DNA of 64,000 bases from Saccharomycopsis phalli (lineage: Eukaryota; Ascomycota; Saccharomycetes; Ascoideales; Saccharomycopsidaceae), in NCBI GenBank assembly GCA_020342235.1, contig CP073215.1, positions 1,426,001-1,490,000 of the forward strand, given 5' to 3'. The notes beneath the pieces are model-generated. The model saw nothing but the letters and a program-made list of their open reading frames with translations, was not told the DNA's origin and made no database searches. The position numbers and the translations under genes were made by a program. Each line of letters starts with the position of its first letter. Positions within the stretch are counted from its first letter, which is position 1. Below, piece after piece: positions 18,591-26,808 of the stretch.

Positions 18591-20044
18591 TTATTAATTA
18601 AGTTATAAACCAATTTCTTTTGGAACTGGTCCCAGTCGGTGATTTTCTTGTCTCCGTGAACATAACCAAAATTTAAACCTCCCTTTTTGCTGCTACTCAA
18701 ACAAATTGCATGGGTACCGGTAATAGCTCCTGGTGACACACTGAATATAACGTCTTCGATTTGATATTTGTCTTGGTCTCCATAATCAATAAAATCTATG
18801 TTTCCTATATTAGTGTAAGCCAAAAATGTGTCATCCTTGGTTTTGTTGAGCGTTGAGTCTAACAATGCGCCTGGTGAGAGTGACTTTGAAGCTATAAAAT
18901 AGCCTTCGAGCCATTCACGACTGTGAACAAGTTTATGCAAAAAGTTGTGATATTTTTGCACAAGATTCCATGAGAATTTTTTGAATGGCTCCATATACAA
19001 AATTACAGAATTTGCAAAGAATCCATCCTCGAATTTCTTTTCCTCATTACCAAGATAAGTTCCGTGCGATTGAAGCTCACTAAAGACGTTTCTGAAACTT
19101 GCTGCAGTGGAGATCTTTAAATATTTTTCGTCATAATCGCTGATAAATTCTTTAACGGTAGATAAGTACGTCATCAAGAAGTAGGTTTGAAATTTGACAC
19201 TGTTCTTTCGGCACTTGATAATGATGTCTCCCAAGGTCTTACTGTCAATATTGACATAATGAACATAGGCATCTAAGAATCGTGAATCTGCACTAATAAC
19301 GTGATCACATTCAAAGAATTTCTCGTTATCATATGGAATAGGCTTGGTACCAACAAACTGGCTGTTGTGCATTTGCTTCTTCATGACATTCAAGAAACCA
19401 GGCCAGAGCCACAATACAAATTTCAAAAATGAAACAGTCAATCTTGAGCTGAAGTAAGGTTTGAAGTTTAATACTTTGAATATACTAGGAGTGAGTGGAT
19501 TCTCAATTTGGCCAATGTCTTTCTTAAGATCAAACAAAATCTTTTCACAGGTGGGGTTTTCAAAGTGATTAAAGGATTCCACCAATTCTTTTAAGTAAAT
19601 CAAGGTGGATCCGCCATCAGTAATTTCGTGATCAATAACCATACCCAAATATCCAATATTTGGATAATAAATCAACTTCCACATTGGTCTTCCGTCGTCC
19701 ACATGGTTTTCAAAGCTTGGGATTGCTAACTTGGCTGCGGCGGCTCTGTCTTCAGTAAAAGGCGTAGTTACGGTTTCGTCAACAAAGTATGCCTTGTCGA
19801 ATTCAATATGTGTCTTAGGAGTATACTTCAAATTTGAATCATTTTCACCGACAATACAACTGCTGAGGTAAGGATATTTCAAGATCAATCTTCGTAAACC
19901 TTGGAATGCAAGTTCCTTAGTAATTGGCTTGGAAACCTTAACATGAATTCCAATACCTTTGAAAATCTTCACTTTCGCGTAGTTGTAGAACATCTTCTCA
20001 ACGAAGTCCGGCTCCCGAGATAAATCTGATAATCCAAGCGCCAT
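18587..20044 (-). CDS. Alcohol/amine O- or N-acetyltransferase, Atf2/Sli1-like
   Basis: The 485-aa protein belongs to the fungal alcohol acetyltransferase (AATase) family, which transfers acetyl from acetyl-CoA to alcohols, sterols or sphingoid-like amines. The catalytic HxxxDG motif is present as His139-Glu-Ile-Thr-Asp143-Gly. The surrounding GYLGMVIDHEITDGGSTL fits the family fold. The C-terminal DFGWG-type motif is degenerate (GLNFGYVHGD). No signal peptide or membrane span is evident; a hydrophobic stretch near 205-215 may associate with lipid. Whether the substrate is a fusel alcohol (Atf1/2) or a myriocin-like compound (Sli1) cannot be told. The terminal codons overlap those of TLG2. 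Confidence 0.82.
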   Translation of the reverse strand: MALGLSDLSREPDFVEKMFYNYAKVKIFKGIGIHVKVSKPITKELAFQGLRRLILKYPYLSSCIVGENDSNLKYTPKTHIEFDKAYFVDETVTTPFTEDRAAAAKLAIPSFENHVDDGRPMWKLIYYPNIGYLGMVIDHEITDGGSTLIYLKELVESFNHFENPTCEKILFDLKKDIGQIENPLTPSIFKVLNFKPYFSSRLTVSFLKFVLWLWPGFLNVMKKQMHNSQFVGTKPIPYDNEKFFECDHVISADSRFLDAYVHYVNIDSKTLGDIIIKCRKNSVKFQTYFLMTYLSTVKEFISDYDEKYLKISTAASFRNVFSELQSHGTYLGNEEKKFEDGFFANSVILYMEPFKKFSWNLVQKYHNFLHKLVHSREWLEGYFIASKSLSPGALLDSTLNKTKDDTFLAYTNIGNIDFIDYGDQDKYQIEDVIFSVSPGAITGTHAICLSSSKKGGLNFGYVHGDKKITDWDQFQKKLVYNLINN

Positions 20045-20225
20045 TTTTACTGATAGAAAGGTTTATGGCGGACAGATTTTTATTTATACTAGAATTGATA
20101 CTATGCAGATCCAATCAATCTGGGCGACACATACTTGCAGCTACATTGCCTATAATGCTCTTGTAACTCAGCGGGAAAAGAAGTTCCGAATGCTATGAAA
20201 GTTTAGCATAAACTGAATACAATAA

Positions 20226-20272
20226 ATTAGCTTTACAAATATATAATTAGCTTTACAAATATATAATTAGCT
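20226..20272. repeat. 20-bp tandem repeat, 2.35 exact copies
   Basis: The unit ATTAGCTTTACAAATATATA occurs at 20226-20245 and 20246-20265, followed by seven bases of a third copy. The copies are identical, indicating a recent duplication. Confidence 0.9.
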
Positions 20273-21024
20273 TAATCTCTCCAATTAACTTTAAAGAAAA
20301 GCGAGACAATGATAGCGAGCATCTATAATCTCGTTGTTCTCTGAGGTTGGCTTAGCCTTACTATTTAGATCGCAAGTACATACCGGACTCAACCTTGTGA
20401 ACTGAAACATGGTAATCTTTGGGCTTAGGTTGTGGCTGGACAAGAGTGACCCTCTCAATAAGTGGTAAAGTCAAAAGTTAAAAAACCGTTTTAGACTGTA
20501 AATCCTTTTCTTGCGCGCTGAATGAAATTGGCGTAGTCACTTTAGTCCGAGAACTTCTTTGATAGTTTTATTTAAGTTGGTCAAAAAAGTTTTTCACTGA
20601 TGATTATGACAGATCGAAATGAGGGCCAGCTTGTAGTTTGATAATGGAAGGTGGCATATCAAGATAATAATAATAATAATATTTATTTCAGATATTAGCA
20701 TAACAATTTAGTTATTTTCTAAAGCCGACAATACCAGGACAACGCTCTAGCTACGTAACAAATTGGTGGTATATTAAAGAAGTCTCACGTCTACATGAGG
20801 TTACTGCCATGAACGAATCGTATCATCGGATACCACAGCCGGCCGAGTTGCCCCTGAAGCCCCTCACATGTATGCTATTACGTAAGAGATGGACGGAGAA
20901 GTCAGCTAAGCCAGCAATGTCTGTCACTAGTTAAGCGGTGATTAGTGTATTCCTGTTGCGTATATTCACATTAGTGGCGGATTTTATTTAGTTATTTCTT
21001 TTTTTGAAAGTACGCTGTATTTTA

Positions 21025-21280
21025 TTAATAGCAATAGACCTGTATCATACTAACTACGATACGAACTAGTATAATAGCTAACATGTTTTGGTCTAACTAT
21101 TCCAAGAAAAGTTTGACTATTTGTAGTTGAAACAGGAGACTAGTTCTCTTCGTAGAAAGGGCATGAACCTGAATAGACCACTGTCTTGGTGACAAGAGAT
21201 TGGGTAAAGAATGGAGCCACAAAGTAAAATACCTCTTTTTATTAACAAGATCCATATTACGGGTGTGAGCTATGGATATC
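21025..21280 (+). repeat. Dispersed repeat, copy A
   Basis: Two blocks here match blocks near 58.6-58.9 kb in the same order and orientation. The first (about 21031-21128) includes AAAAGTTTGACTATTTGTAG; the second (about 21213-21275) includes AAAGTAAAATACCTCTTTTT. The copies are diverged and differ by ~100 bp between blocks. The family is unknown; a solo LTR or a non-coding transposon relic are the options. Confidence 0.5.
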
Positions 21281-21357
21281 TTTAGTGAAGCGATGACTTG
21301 AAACTATTAATGATTGTTCTTTTACTAGTGAAGAGATCCCCCGGCTTATAATTAAGC

Positions 21358-21797
21358 AATGTTAGTATCCGAACCATGTAGATTGTTGACGATTCCCTAT
21401 TGACAAGCGTCAACTACCAGATAGAATATGTCGTGGTTGAGAACCACTGCAGAACAAGTTCACTAGTGCAACATCGGTGTCGGTAATATCTTTACCGACT
21501 CCCGGTTTTGATCAGACTAAAGTAATCCAACCAATGATGTTTTTGATAAGATATTATTGGAGGATAAAGATCTGATAAGAGATCCAGAATAGTCTATATA
21601 AGAAGGGCTTCCTTCTTATAGAAAACACACAATTAAACTGAACAGTTCAGCTAGATATTATATCTAGCAAAGCCCAATCCGGTTATCCAAATCCTAAAGG
21701 AACAAAACAAATAATTAAGTAGTTTATAGTTCACATAATACTATGTCTATTTCAGGCGATACTATTAACTACGACAGAATAGACCTTGTCAAATAAC
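21358..21797 (+). mobile_element. Possible solo-LTR-like fossil
   Basis: The stretch begins TGTTAG and ends AATAACA, carries a promoter-like TATATAAG and several strong hairpins, and lies in gene-free DNA beside another repeat. No matching target-site duplication, primer-binding site or internal coding region was seen, so the identification is weak. If real, it is an old, non-coding remnant of a Ty-type element. Confidence 0.18.
21597..21620. other. Perfect 10-bp hairpin containing a TATA-like sequence
   Basis: Arms TATAAGAAGG (21597-21606) and CCTTCTTATA (21611-21620) flank a four-base loop, GCTT. A second stem, GTCGGTAA/TTACCGAC, lies at about 21478-21498. Confidence 0.6.
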
Positions 21798-22191
21798 ATG
21801 AGGAATCCTCAAAGTATTGATAATTGGTTTACCTATTAAAGTGTAAGGAGCGACAACACATTGTCCTGATAAATATTGAAAGTTAGGCTATATAGCAGAC
21901 TGAATGCAGGTATAAAACCTTCGTACAGAGTGCACCCAAAATGATTGGCAAGGTAGGTTCTGTCCTAGTTTGGTCCTTGGGAGGGTTATGATACCTGTCC
22001 TGTACCTTACTCTATCTACTTGGCTAGACGGAAATCAATCATCCTAATCCATTGTATCTACAAAATATATAATTGTCTATTTGCACATTAAAATTTATGT
22101 CCTTTAGAAACTCTTCCAATTCTCGTGATACATTATTATGTGTTCAGGAGTGCCACACAGCGACATTCTTCAGAGACCTGCCTCAAAGTTT

Positions 22192-22197
22192 CACGTG
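22192..22197. promoter_or_regulatory. CACGTG box upstream of SAC3
   Basis: TTTCACGTGACTT lies 63 bp upstream of the SAC3 ATG; binding by Cbf1 or another bHLH factor is inferred. Confidence 0.45.
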
Positions 22198-22259
22198 ACT
22201 TATTTGAAAATTGCCAGTTGGATGAACTAACTTGAGAGAGTCTGAAAGAAAATGAATAA

Positions 22260-25200
22260 ATGCCGGCTGTAACAATACCTCAGATTCCATTTTTTCCTAA
22301 TCCCGAGAGACTTGGATTTCAAAGGGAACAAAATTCTAAAGGTCTCAGGGGTTTACAAAGGCTTATCAAGGATACCAGATCGTATCTGTTTATTCCGCTA
22401 CATGATGCTTATGAGAAACAAACGCGTTCAGAGATGCTTCAGCTCGAGGCAAATGGCATGAAAGGTGACATTGAGGCATTGTACTCCGCTGCCCAAGAGT
22501 TGCGAACCGCTGAGCGTCAGGAAATGATAAAACGCGGGTATCTTGATGACGAGAATTCTAAGCGTACATTGGAAAATGCGATATCCTTTCGAGGCACATG
22601 TACTGATATGTGTCCTACGTTTGAACGAATAAAACGAACGCGGCAGAACAATGTCAATGTCCATGAGAAGGATGGGCAGACAGAAAAGATTTCCAGACAG
22701 CGTGCTATCAAGTCATTTGCGAGACCCGCGGCAGGTCAAGAACCGCCACTTCCATCCGATGTAAGGCCACCTGAGGTTTTGGTGGATACGTTGAATTTTA
22801 TAATTGACAGTTTATTAAGCCTAATGCCCGAAACACAGTCATTTGTATGGGATAGAACGCGATCAATCAGACAGGACTTCACCTTTCAGAATTATTATGG
22901 CCCTGAAACTATAGAATGCAACGAGAAAATTGCAAGAATCCATATTGCGTCGTTGCATATAATGGCAAATTCTAATATTGAATACTCGCAGCAGCAAGAG
23001 TTGGAACAGTTGGAAAAATCGTTAAAGACCTTGGCCGAGATGTATGATGAATACAGAAACAAAGGCTATCCCCAGCCGCCGAATGAGGCCGAATTTAGAG
23101 CATATCATTTGCTTTTGAAAATGAATGACTCAGAACTTGAGAGAAGTGTCGAGTGTTTACCGCCTGATATCTATGAAAACAATCTAGTGCAGTTGGCATT
23201 GAGATTTCGAGCTTTGGTTAGCTTAAAATGGAACAGGAATTCTGCTGATCTTTACACCACCTTCTTTAAGGAAGTGCTTCTGTCCAGGGTCCCATTTCTT
23301 CTTAGTTGTCTACTTGAAGTATCTTTTAACCAGATTAGGATAAGAGCTCTCAAAGGCATTGTGCGTGCTAATCACAATAAATCAAAGAACCTATATCTTC
23401 AGCATTTACTAGAGGTTTTAAACTTCCCAAAATTTTCTGACCTTGTTGCTTTCTTAAAGTTTCACAAAATTAAATGGAACTCGGATGGAAAGGGGGAAGA
23501 CAGCATAGACATGAAGTCCGCAGTTGATTCTTTATTTGGCCCTCAAGATGAGATCCCCAAAGTGCTAAAAAGTGCATATGATCCACGATTGAACGAAAAG
23601 ATGGGTCAAATGTCAGTGAGTGAAATTATTCATGCTGGAAGCAGTAATAACTTCACTATTCCAAACGATTCTACTGCGAGTGTGTACCGTCCAGCACCAA
23701 GTAATGAGGAAATTGAGGCAGCTAGACAGAGGAGACAGAAAGAAATGGAAATTTCTCAAGAGAGGCAGAGGGTTGAGCAGGAGTTACAAAAGAAGAAACA
23801 AGAATTGATCCGCAAGCAACAAGAGATAGAGGCAAAAAAACGTGCCAAGGAGGAGGAAGAAAGAAAAATACTAGCATTGCAACAGGAAAGGTTAGCTCAA
23901 GAACAGCGTGCAAGGGAAGAGGAAAATAGACGGCGGTTGGAAGAAATCCGGAAACGAGAAGCTATGGAGCTTGCAGAGAAGAAGAGGCAGCAAAGAGAGG
24001 AATTTCTAAGGATTCAAAGAGCCAAAGCCAAGGAAATTTCTTTAGCCATTTTTGACTCTATGCTAGGTACGATTGCCAACGCGGTTATCATGGATACCAT
24101 GGCAGATACAGTTCGGAATTCAAATTTGAGGGGTAGAATATTTAAAATACTTCAAAGGGTGGCAGCGAGAGCCAAGGTCATTGCAGAAAAAAAGAGAAGA
24201 AAAGTTGATGAGTACAAGAGGTTGCTGAAGAGTTTGGGCTTACGACCAAATATCGACTACTATTCTAAACGTCTTAATATTATCAATGACTTTGAGAGAA
24301 ATTCGGGCTTGGGAACAAAATTCAACAATTCCAATCTTGCATTGGTTAATCCAGACTCAAGTCACTTATCACACACATCTTTTGTTAGACCAGACAATAC
24401 AAGATTATTGCAGTATGTGAAACAAGAAGAGCCTACTATCTCAACTTTAGACATACCGAAGGTTTTTAATGATCGGAGACTTTTTAAAGGAAAGCAATAT
24501 GACCTTGGTGTTGTGGCAGTTAGTGCAGATTGGAATGAGGCTAATGGGAGATGGCTTAAAGCTAAACTCGGCCTAAATGACATATATGAAAGAACAATTT
24601 CGAATAACCATGGAAAATTGTCGATTTCAATAAGGGAATCCTTAAGTAATACGGCGTTTGTGTTGTTTGAATGTGGACTTACGGACAGTGACTCGAACTA
24701 TACCGATGCTAAAGAAAGGATAGCAAGTGATGGCAAAAGACTTTTTGAATCTATCAAGGAGATTGACACTAAGACGCATTATAAATATCAAATTATGTTG
24801 ATCTTTTTCAAGTCAACGCAAATTGAGATAGAGGAGGACGAACTATATCTGTTGTTAAAAATCGATCTAATCAAAAAGTTGTTTAAATCCAATCTAAGGG
24901 ATTTAGTGTTTTGTGGGGTCTCACGGTTGAATGAGATCAGTGACGGAAGAAGAGTACTAGTTGGGTTGTCAAAACTAGCAAGACATTATGACGGTTCTAA
25001 TTCTAAGCTCGGTGTGATGAATTTGAACCCTACTCTTAGTCAGGAGCCTAGTAGGATGAACAATACGGTTTATGGTATGGTTAGCGATAAACCTGTGAAA
25101 AACAACGAGAAGTACGCCATAGAATCTATGGTGTTGAAGCGACATCCTTACTACACAAAGTATCAAAATAATAATGTTGATCGGCGCAATCGAAGCTACA

Positions 25201-25574
25201 TCTCAATTGGCAAGCATTCCATGTCTATGAATAATGGGAAGAGAGTTAGCAGTCTTCCATTTGGCAGTGCGACAAAGAAGCCAAAAATATCGTCGATGCT
25301 CTACAAGTTTAACAACTCCAAAGCAAACCATACTGGGATAGAATTGCCTACTCAGCAGAATTCTATTTTTGGGTCTACCACGGTTGATTATGACAATACT
25401 GCTGACATTAAATATGGGGATATTCTTACAGATGCCTCGTTTAATATGGACCGTGTTAATGGGAAAGCAAATGGAGGCGGTGCTGCTATCGGTGGAAAGC
25501 TGAAGTCCTTCAAAAGTGACTTGGATGACTTGAAAGAGTTAGTCTCCAGAGTCAAGGCGAAATACAAGAAATAA
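22260..25574 (+). CDS. SAC3: Sac3, scaffold of the TREX-2 mRNA export complex
   Basis: Sac3 holds together Thp1, Sem1, Sus1 and Cdc31 at the nuclear pore and links transcription to mRNA export. The 1104-aa protein has the SAC3/GANP domain at about residues 110-410. It includes the signature FRGTCTDMCPTFERIKR followed by VRPPEVLVDTLNFI, and IRQDFTFQNYYGPETIECNE. A long charged coiled coil spans about 482-590 (runs of EE, KK and RR). The Cdc31/Sus1-interacting (CID) helix follows at about 590-645. The C-terminal third is less conserved. A short basic/aromatic N-terminus precedes the domain; no clear FG repeats were seen. A second, distinct SAC3-family gene (THP3) is in the same window. Confidence 0.95.
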   Translation: MPAVTIPQIPFFPNPERLGFQREQNSKGLRGLQRLIKDTRSYLFIPLHDAYEKQTRSEMLQLEANGMKGDIEALYSAAQELRTAERQEMIKRGYLDDENSKRTLENAISFRGTCTDMCPTFERIKRTRQNNVNVHEKDGQTEKISRQRAIKSFARPAAGQEPPLPSDVRPPEVLVDTLNFIIDSLLSLMPETQSFVWDRTRSIRQDFTFQNYYGPETIECNEKIARIHIASLHIMANSNIEYSQQQELEQLEKSLKTLAEMYDEYRNKGYPQPPNEAEFRAYHLLLKMNDSELERSVECLPPDIYENNLVQLALRFRALVSLKWNRNSADLYTTFFKEVLLSRVPFLLSCLLEVSFNQIRIRALKGIVRANHNKSKNLYLQHLLEVLNFPKFSDLVAFLKFHKIKWNSDGKGEDSIDMKSAVDSLFGPQDEIPKVLKSAYDPRLNEKMGQMSVSEIIHAGSSNNFTIPNDSTASVYRPAPSNEEIEAARQRRQKEMEISQERQRVEQELQKKKQELIRKQQEIEAKKRAKEEEERKILALQQERLAQEQRAREEENRRRLEEIRKREAMELAEKKRQQREEFLRIQRAKAKEISLAIFDSMLGTIANAVIMDTMADTVRNSNLRGRIFKILQRVAARAKVIAEKKRRKVDEYKRLLKSLGLRPNIDYYSKRLNIINDFERNSGLGTKFNNSNLALVNPDSSHLSHTSFVRPDNTRLLQYVKQEEPTISTLDIPKVFNDRRLFKGKQYDLGVVAVSADWNEANGRWLKAKLGLNDIYERTISNNHGKLSISIRESLSNTAFVLFECGLTDSDSNYTDAKERIASDGKRLFESIKEIDTKTHYKYQIMLIFFKSTQIEIEEDELYLLLKIDLIKKLFKSNLRDLVFCGVSRLNEISDGRRVLVGLSKLARHYDGSNSKLGVMNLNPTLSQEPSRMNNTVYGMVSDKPVKNNEKYAIESMVLKRHPYYTKYQNNNVDRRNRSYISIGKHSMSMNNGKRVSSLPFGSATKKPKISSMLYKFNNSKANHTGIELPTQQNSIFGSTTVDYDNTADIKYGDILTDASFNMDRVNGKANGGGAAIGGKLKSFKSDLDDLKELVSRVKAKYKK

Positions 25575-25665
25575 CAAGACCAAGAAGCCTTTTATTTGAA
25601 CTCTAAGTAAATTAATAACACAATGACAAATTATAAAAACATGCAAAACGATCGTCTGTAAAATT

Positions 25666-26436
25666 CTAAAGTAACATGGCAGCAACACCAGCCAAAATTA
25701 ACCCGGCAGATGAGTACATGTTGACGTTAGCCAATGCTGCGTGAGATGTGGAGTGTGATGTACTAGCGGCTCCTGACTTCTTTGCGCTACCAGAGGCTTG
25801 CGATTCTTCTGAGCTAGAGGCAGCCAGCAGCATAAGCGACGCAACATCTGTCGCAGGTATAGGGGTGGCAGTAATAGTATTGTCGCTGTTGTTATTCTGT
25901 GTTGTGGACCCACCACCAAATAAGACACCGACTGTAGTTTGGTTGGCCGGCTCTGTGCTTGCTGTATCAGTGACGCCCGGAGAAACTGTGGTGACAGAAT
26001 TGGAAGTTGATTCAGATGTGGAAGAGTCGCTAGATGAAGCACTAGAAGAATCACTAGATGAAACACTAGATGAAGCACCAGAAGAAACACTAGATGAAAC
26101 ACTAGATGAAGCACTAGAAGAATCACTAGATGAAACACTAGATGAAGTACTAGATGAAGTGCTAGACGAAGCACTAGACGATGCACTAGACAAATCACTA
26201 GACGATGCACTAGACAAAGACTTAGTCGAAGAAGCGCCCGTCGCAAGAGAGCCTGGAACAGCTCCAGAGGCAGTGCTACTTCCAAAAAATGTATTAATGA
26301 CCAAAAACTGACCAGATGTGTAGGTCAACACTGTATTGGTAGTGACAGTAACGGTGGAACTTCCAACTGTGACCACAGTAGTGGCAGATGCTAAGGTACT
26401 AAGTATTGAGTATACTAAACTTTTTGACAAATTCAT
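25666..26436 (-). CDS. Ser/Thr-rich GPI-anchored cell wall protein
   Basis: From the ATG at 26436 the 256-aa product starts with a signal peptide (MNLSKSLVYSILSTLASA). A Thr/Val-rich segment follows (TVTVTTNTVLTYTSG), then a ~90-residue Ser/Ala/Asp repeat, and finally a hydrophobic C-terminal tail (MYSSAGLILAGVAAMLL) preceded by small residues, as in GPI-anchored proteins. The repeat is encoded by alternating TCT/TCA/AGT codons and must be heavily O-mannosylated. The frame upstream of 26436 lacks an ATG. No enzymatic domain is present; it is a structural wall or adhesion-type mannoprotein. It is convergent with SAC3 and divergent from MGM1. GPI transamidase subunits GAA1 and GPI17 lie within 12 kb. 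Confidence 0.85.
   Translation of the reverse strand: MNLSKSLVYSILSTLASATTVVTVGSSTVTVTTNTVLTYTSGQFLVINTFFGSSTASGAVPGSLATGASSTKSLSSASSSDLSSASSSASSSTSSSTSSSVSSSDSSSASSSVSSSVSSGASSSVSSSDSSSASSSDSSTSESTSNSVTTVSPGVTDTASTEPANQTTVGVLFGGGSTTQNNNSDNTITATPIPATDVASLMLLAASSSEESQASGSAKKSGAASTSHSTSHAALANVNMYSSAGLILAGVAAMLL
26020..26235. repeat. Ser-codon minisatellite inside the wall protein gene
   Basis: Near-identical units of 12-48 bp built on CACTAGATGAA (as read on the plus strand) are repeated many times. Such tracts in yeast wall-protein genes vary in length between strains. Confidence 0.8.
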
Positions 26437-26808
26437 TTTCCGGTGATTTAAATTTCCAAATAAAATATCCAAATGTGATGCCAGTGAAGCGTATTTGTAT
26501 TTCTGCAAACTGTCACAATTTTGTCTTTAGATGCGAGGCCCGTGAATCTTTCCTACACGAACCATGTTTCATGTGTTTCATTGCTACTACATTTGGAAGC
26601 ACCCACTATTCAGGAACATCTTTTCATTGCAAATCATCAATTTTGAGGAGCAGGTGATGGAAAACCTAAATTTCACAGTAAAACATTCTATTGTACGGTT
26701 CATGTCTGCCACTGGGCCAAGTCGTGCAGTGCGTTTAGCAAGGATCCGGTTTTGGTGAACCGAATATTTTGATTGCAGATGCTCTTAGGATAAACACGCT
26801 TTGACGAG
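26437..26808. other. Divergent promoter region of the wall protein gene and MGM1
   Basis: These 372 bp separate two divergent genes. Short overlapping plus-strand frames (26406-26758) have no protein features and were not called. Confidence 0.6.

Larger units (their letters stand above)
20045..22259. other. Gene-poor 2.2-kb spacer with decayed repeat DNA
   Basis: No coding frame above 60 codons is present. In order it contains a 20-bp tandem repeat (20226-20272), a short ATA microsatellite near 20664-20682, a dispersed-repeat copy (about 21025-21280), an LTR-like stretch with a TATA-bearing hairpin (about 21358-21797), and a CACGTG at 22192 in the SAC3 promoter. Confidence 0.55.

Noticed and set aside
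21358-21797. Firm call of a complete LTR retrotransposon
   Set aside because: No second LTR, internal coding frames, primer-binding site or target-site duplication; only a weak solo-LTR possibility is kept.
15743-22259. tRNA genes in the gene-poor spacers
   Set aside because: No A-box and GGTTCGA-type B-box pair with cloverleaf was found on either strand by eye.
25748-26311. Long plus-strand frame with SLDEALEE-type acidic repeats
   Set aside because: It is the antisense of the Ser-rich wall-protein repeat; the repeat makes several frames open. The minus-strand frame has a signal peptide and GPI tail, the plus strand has neither.
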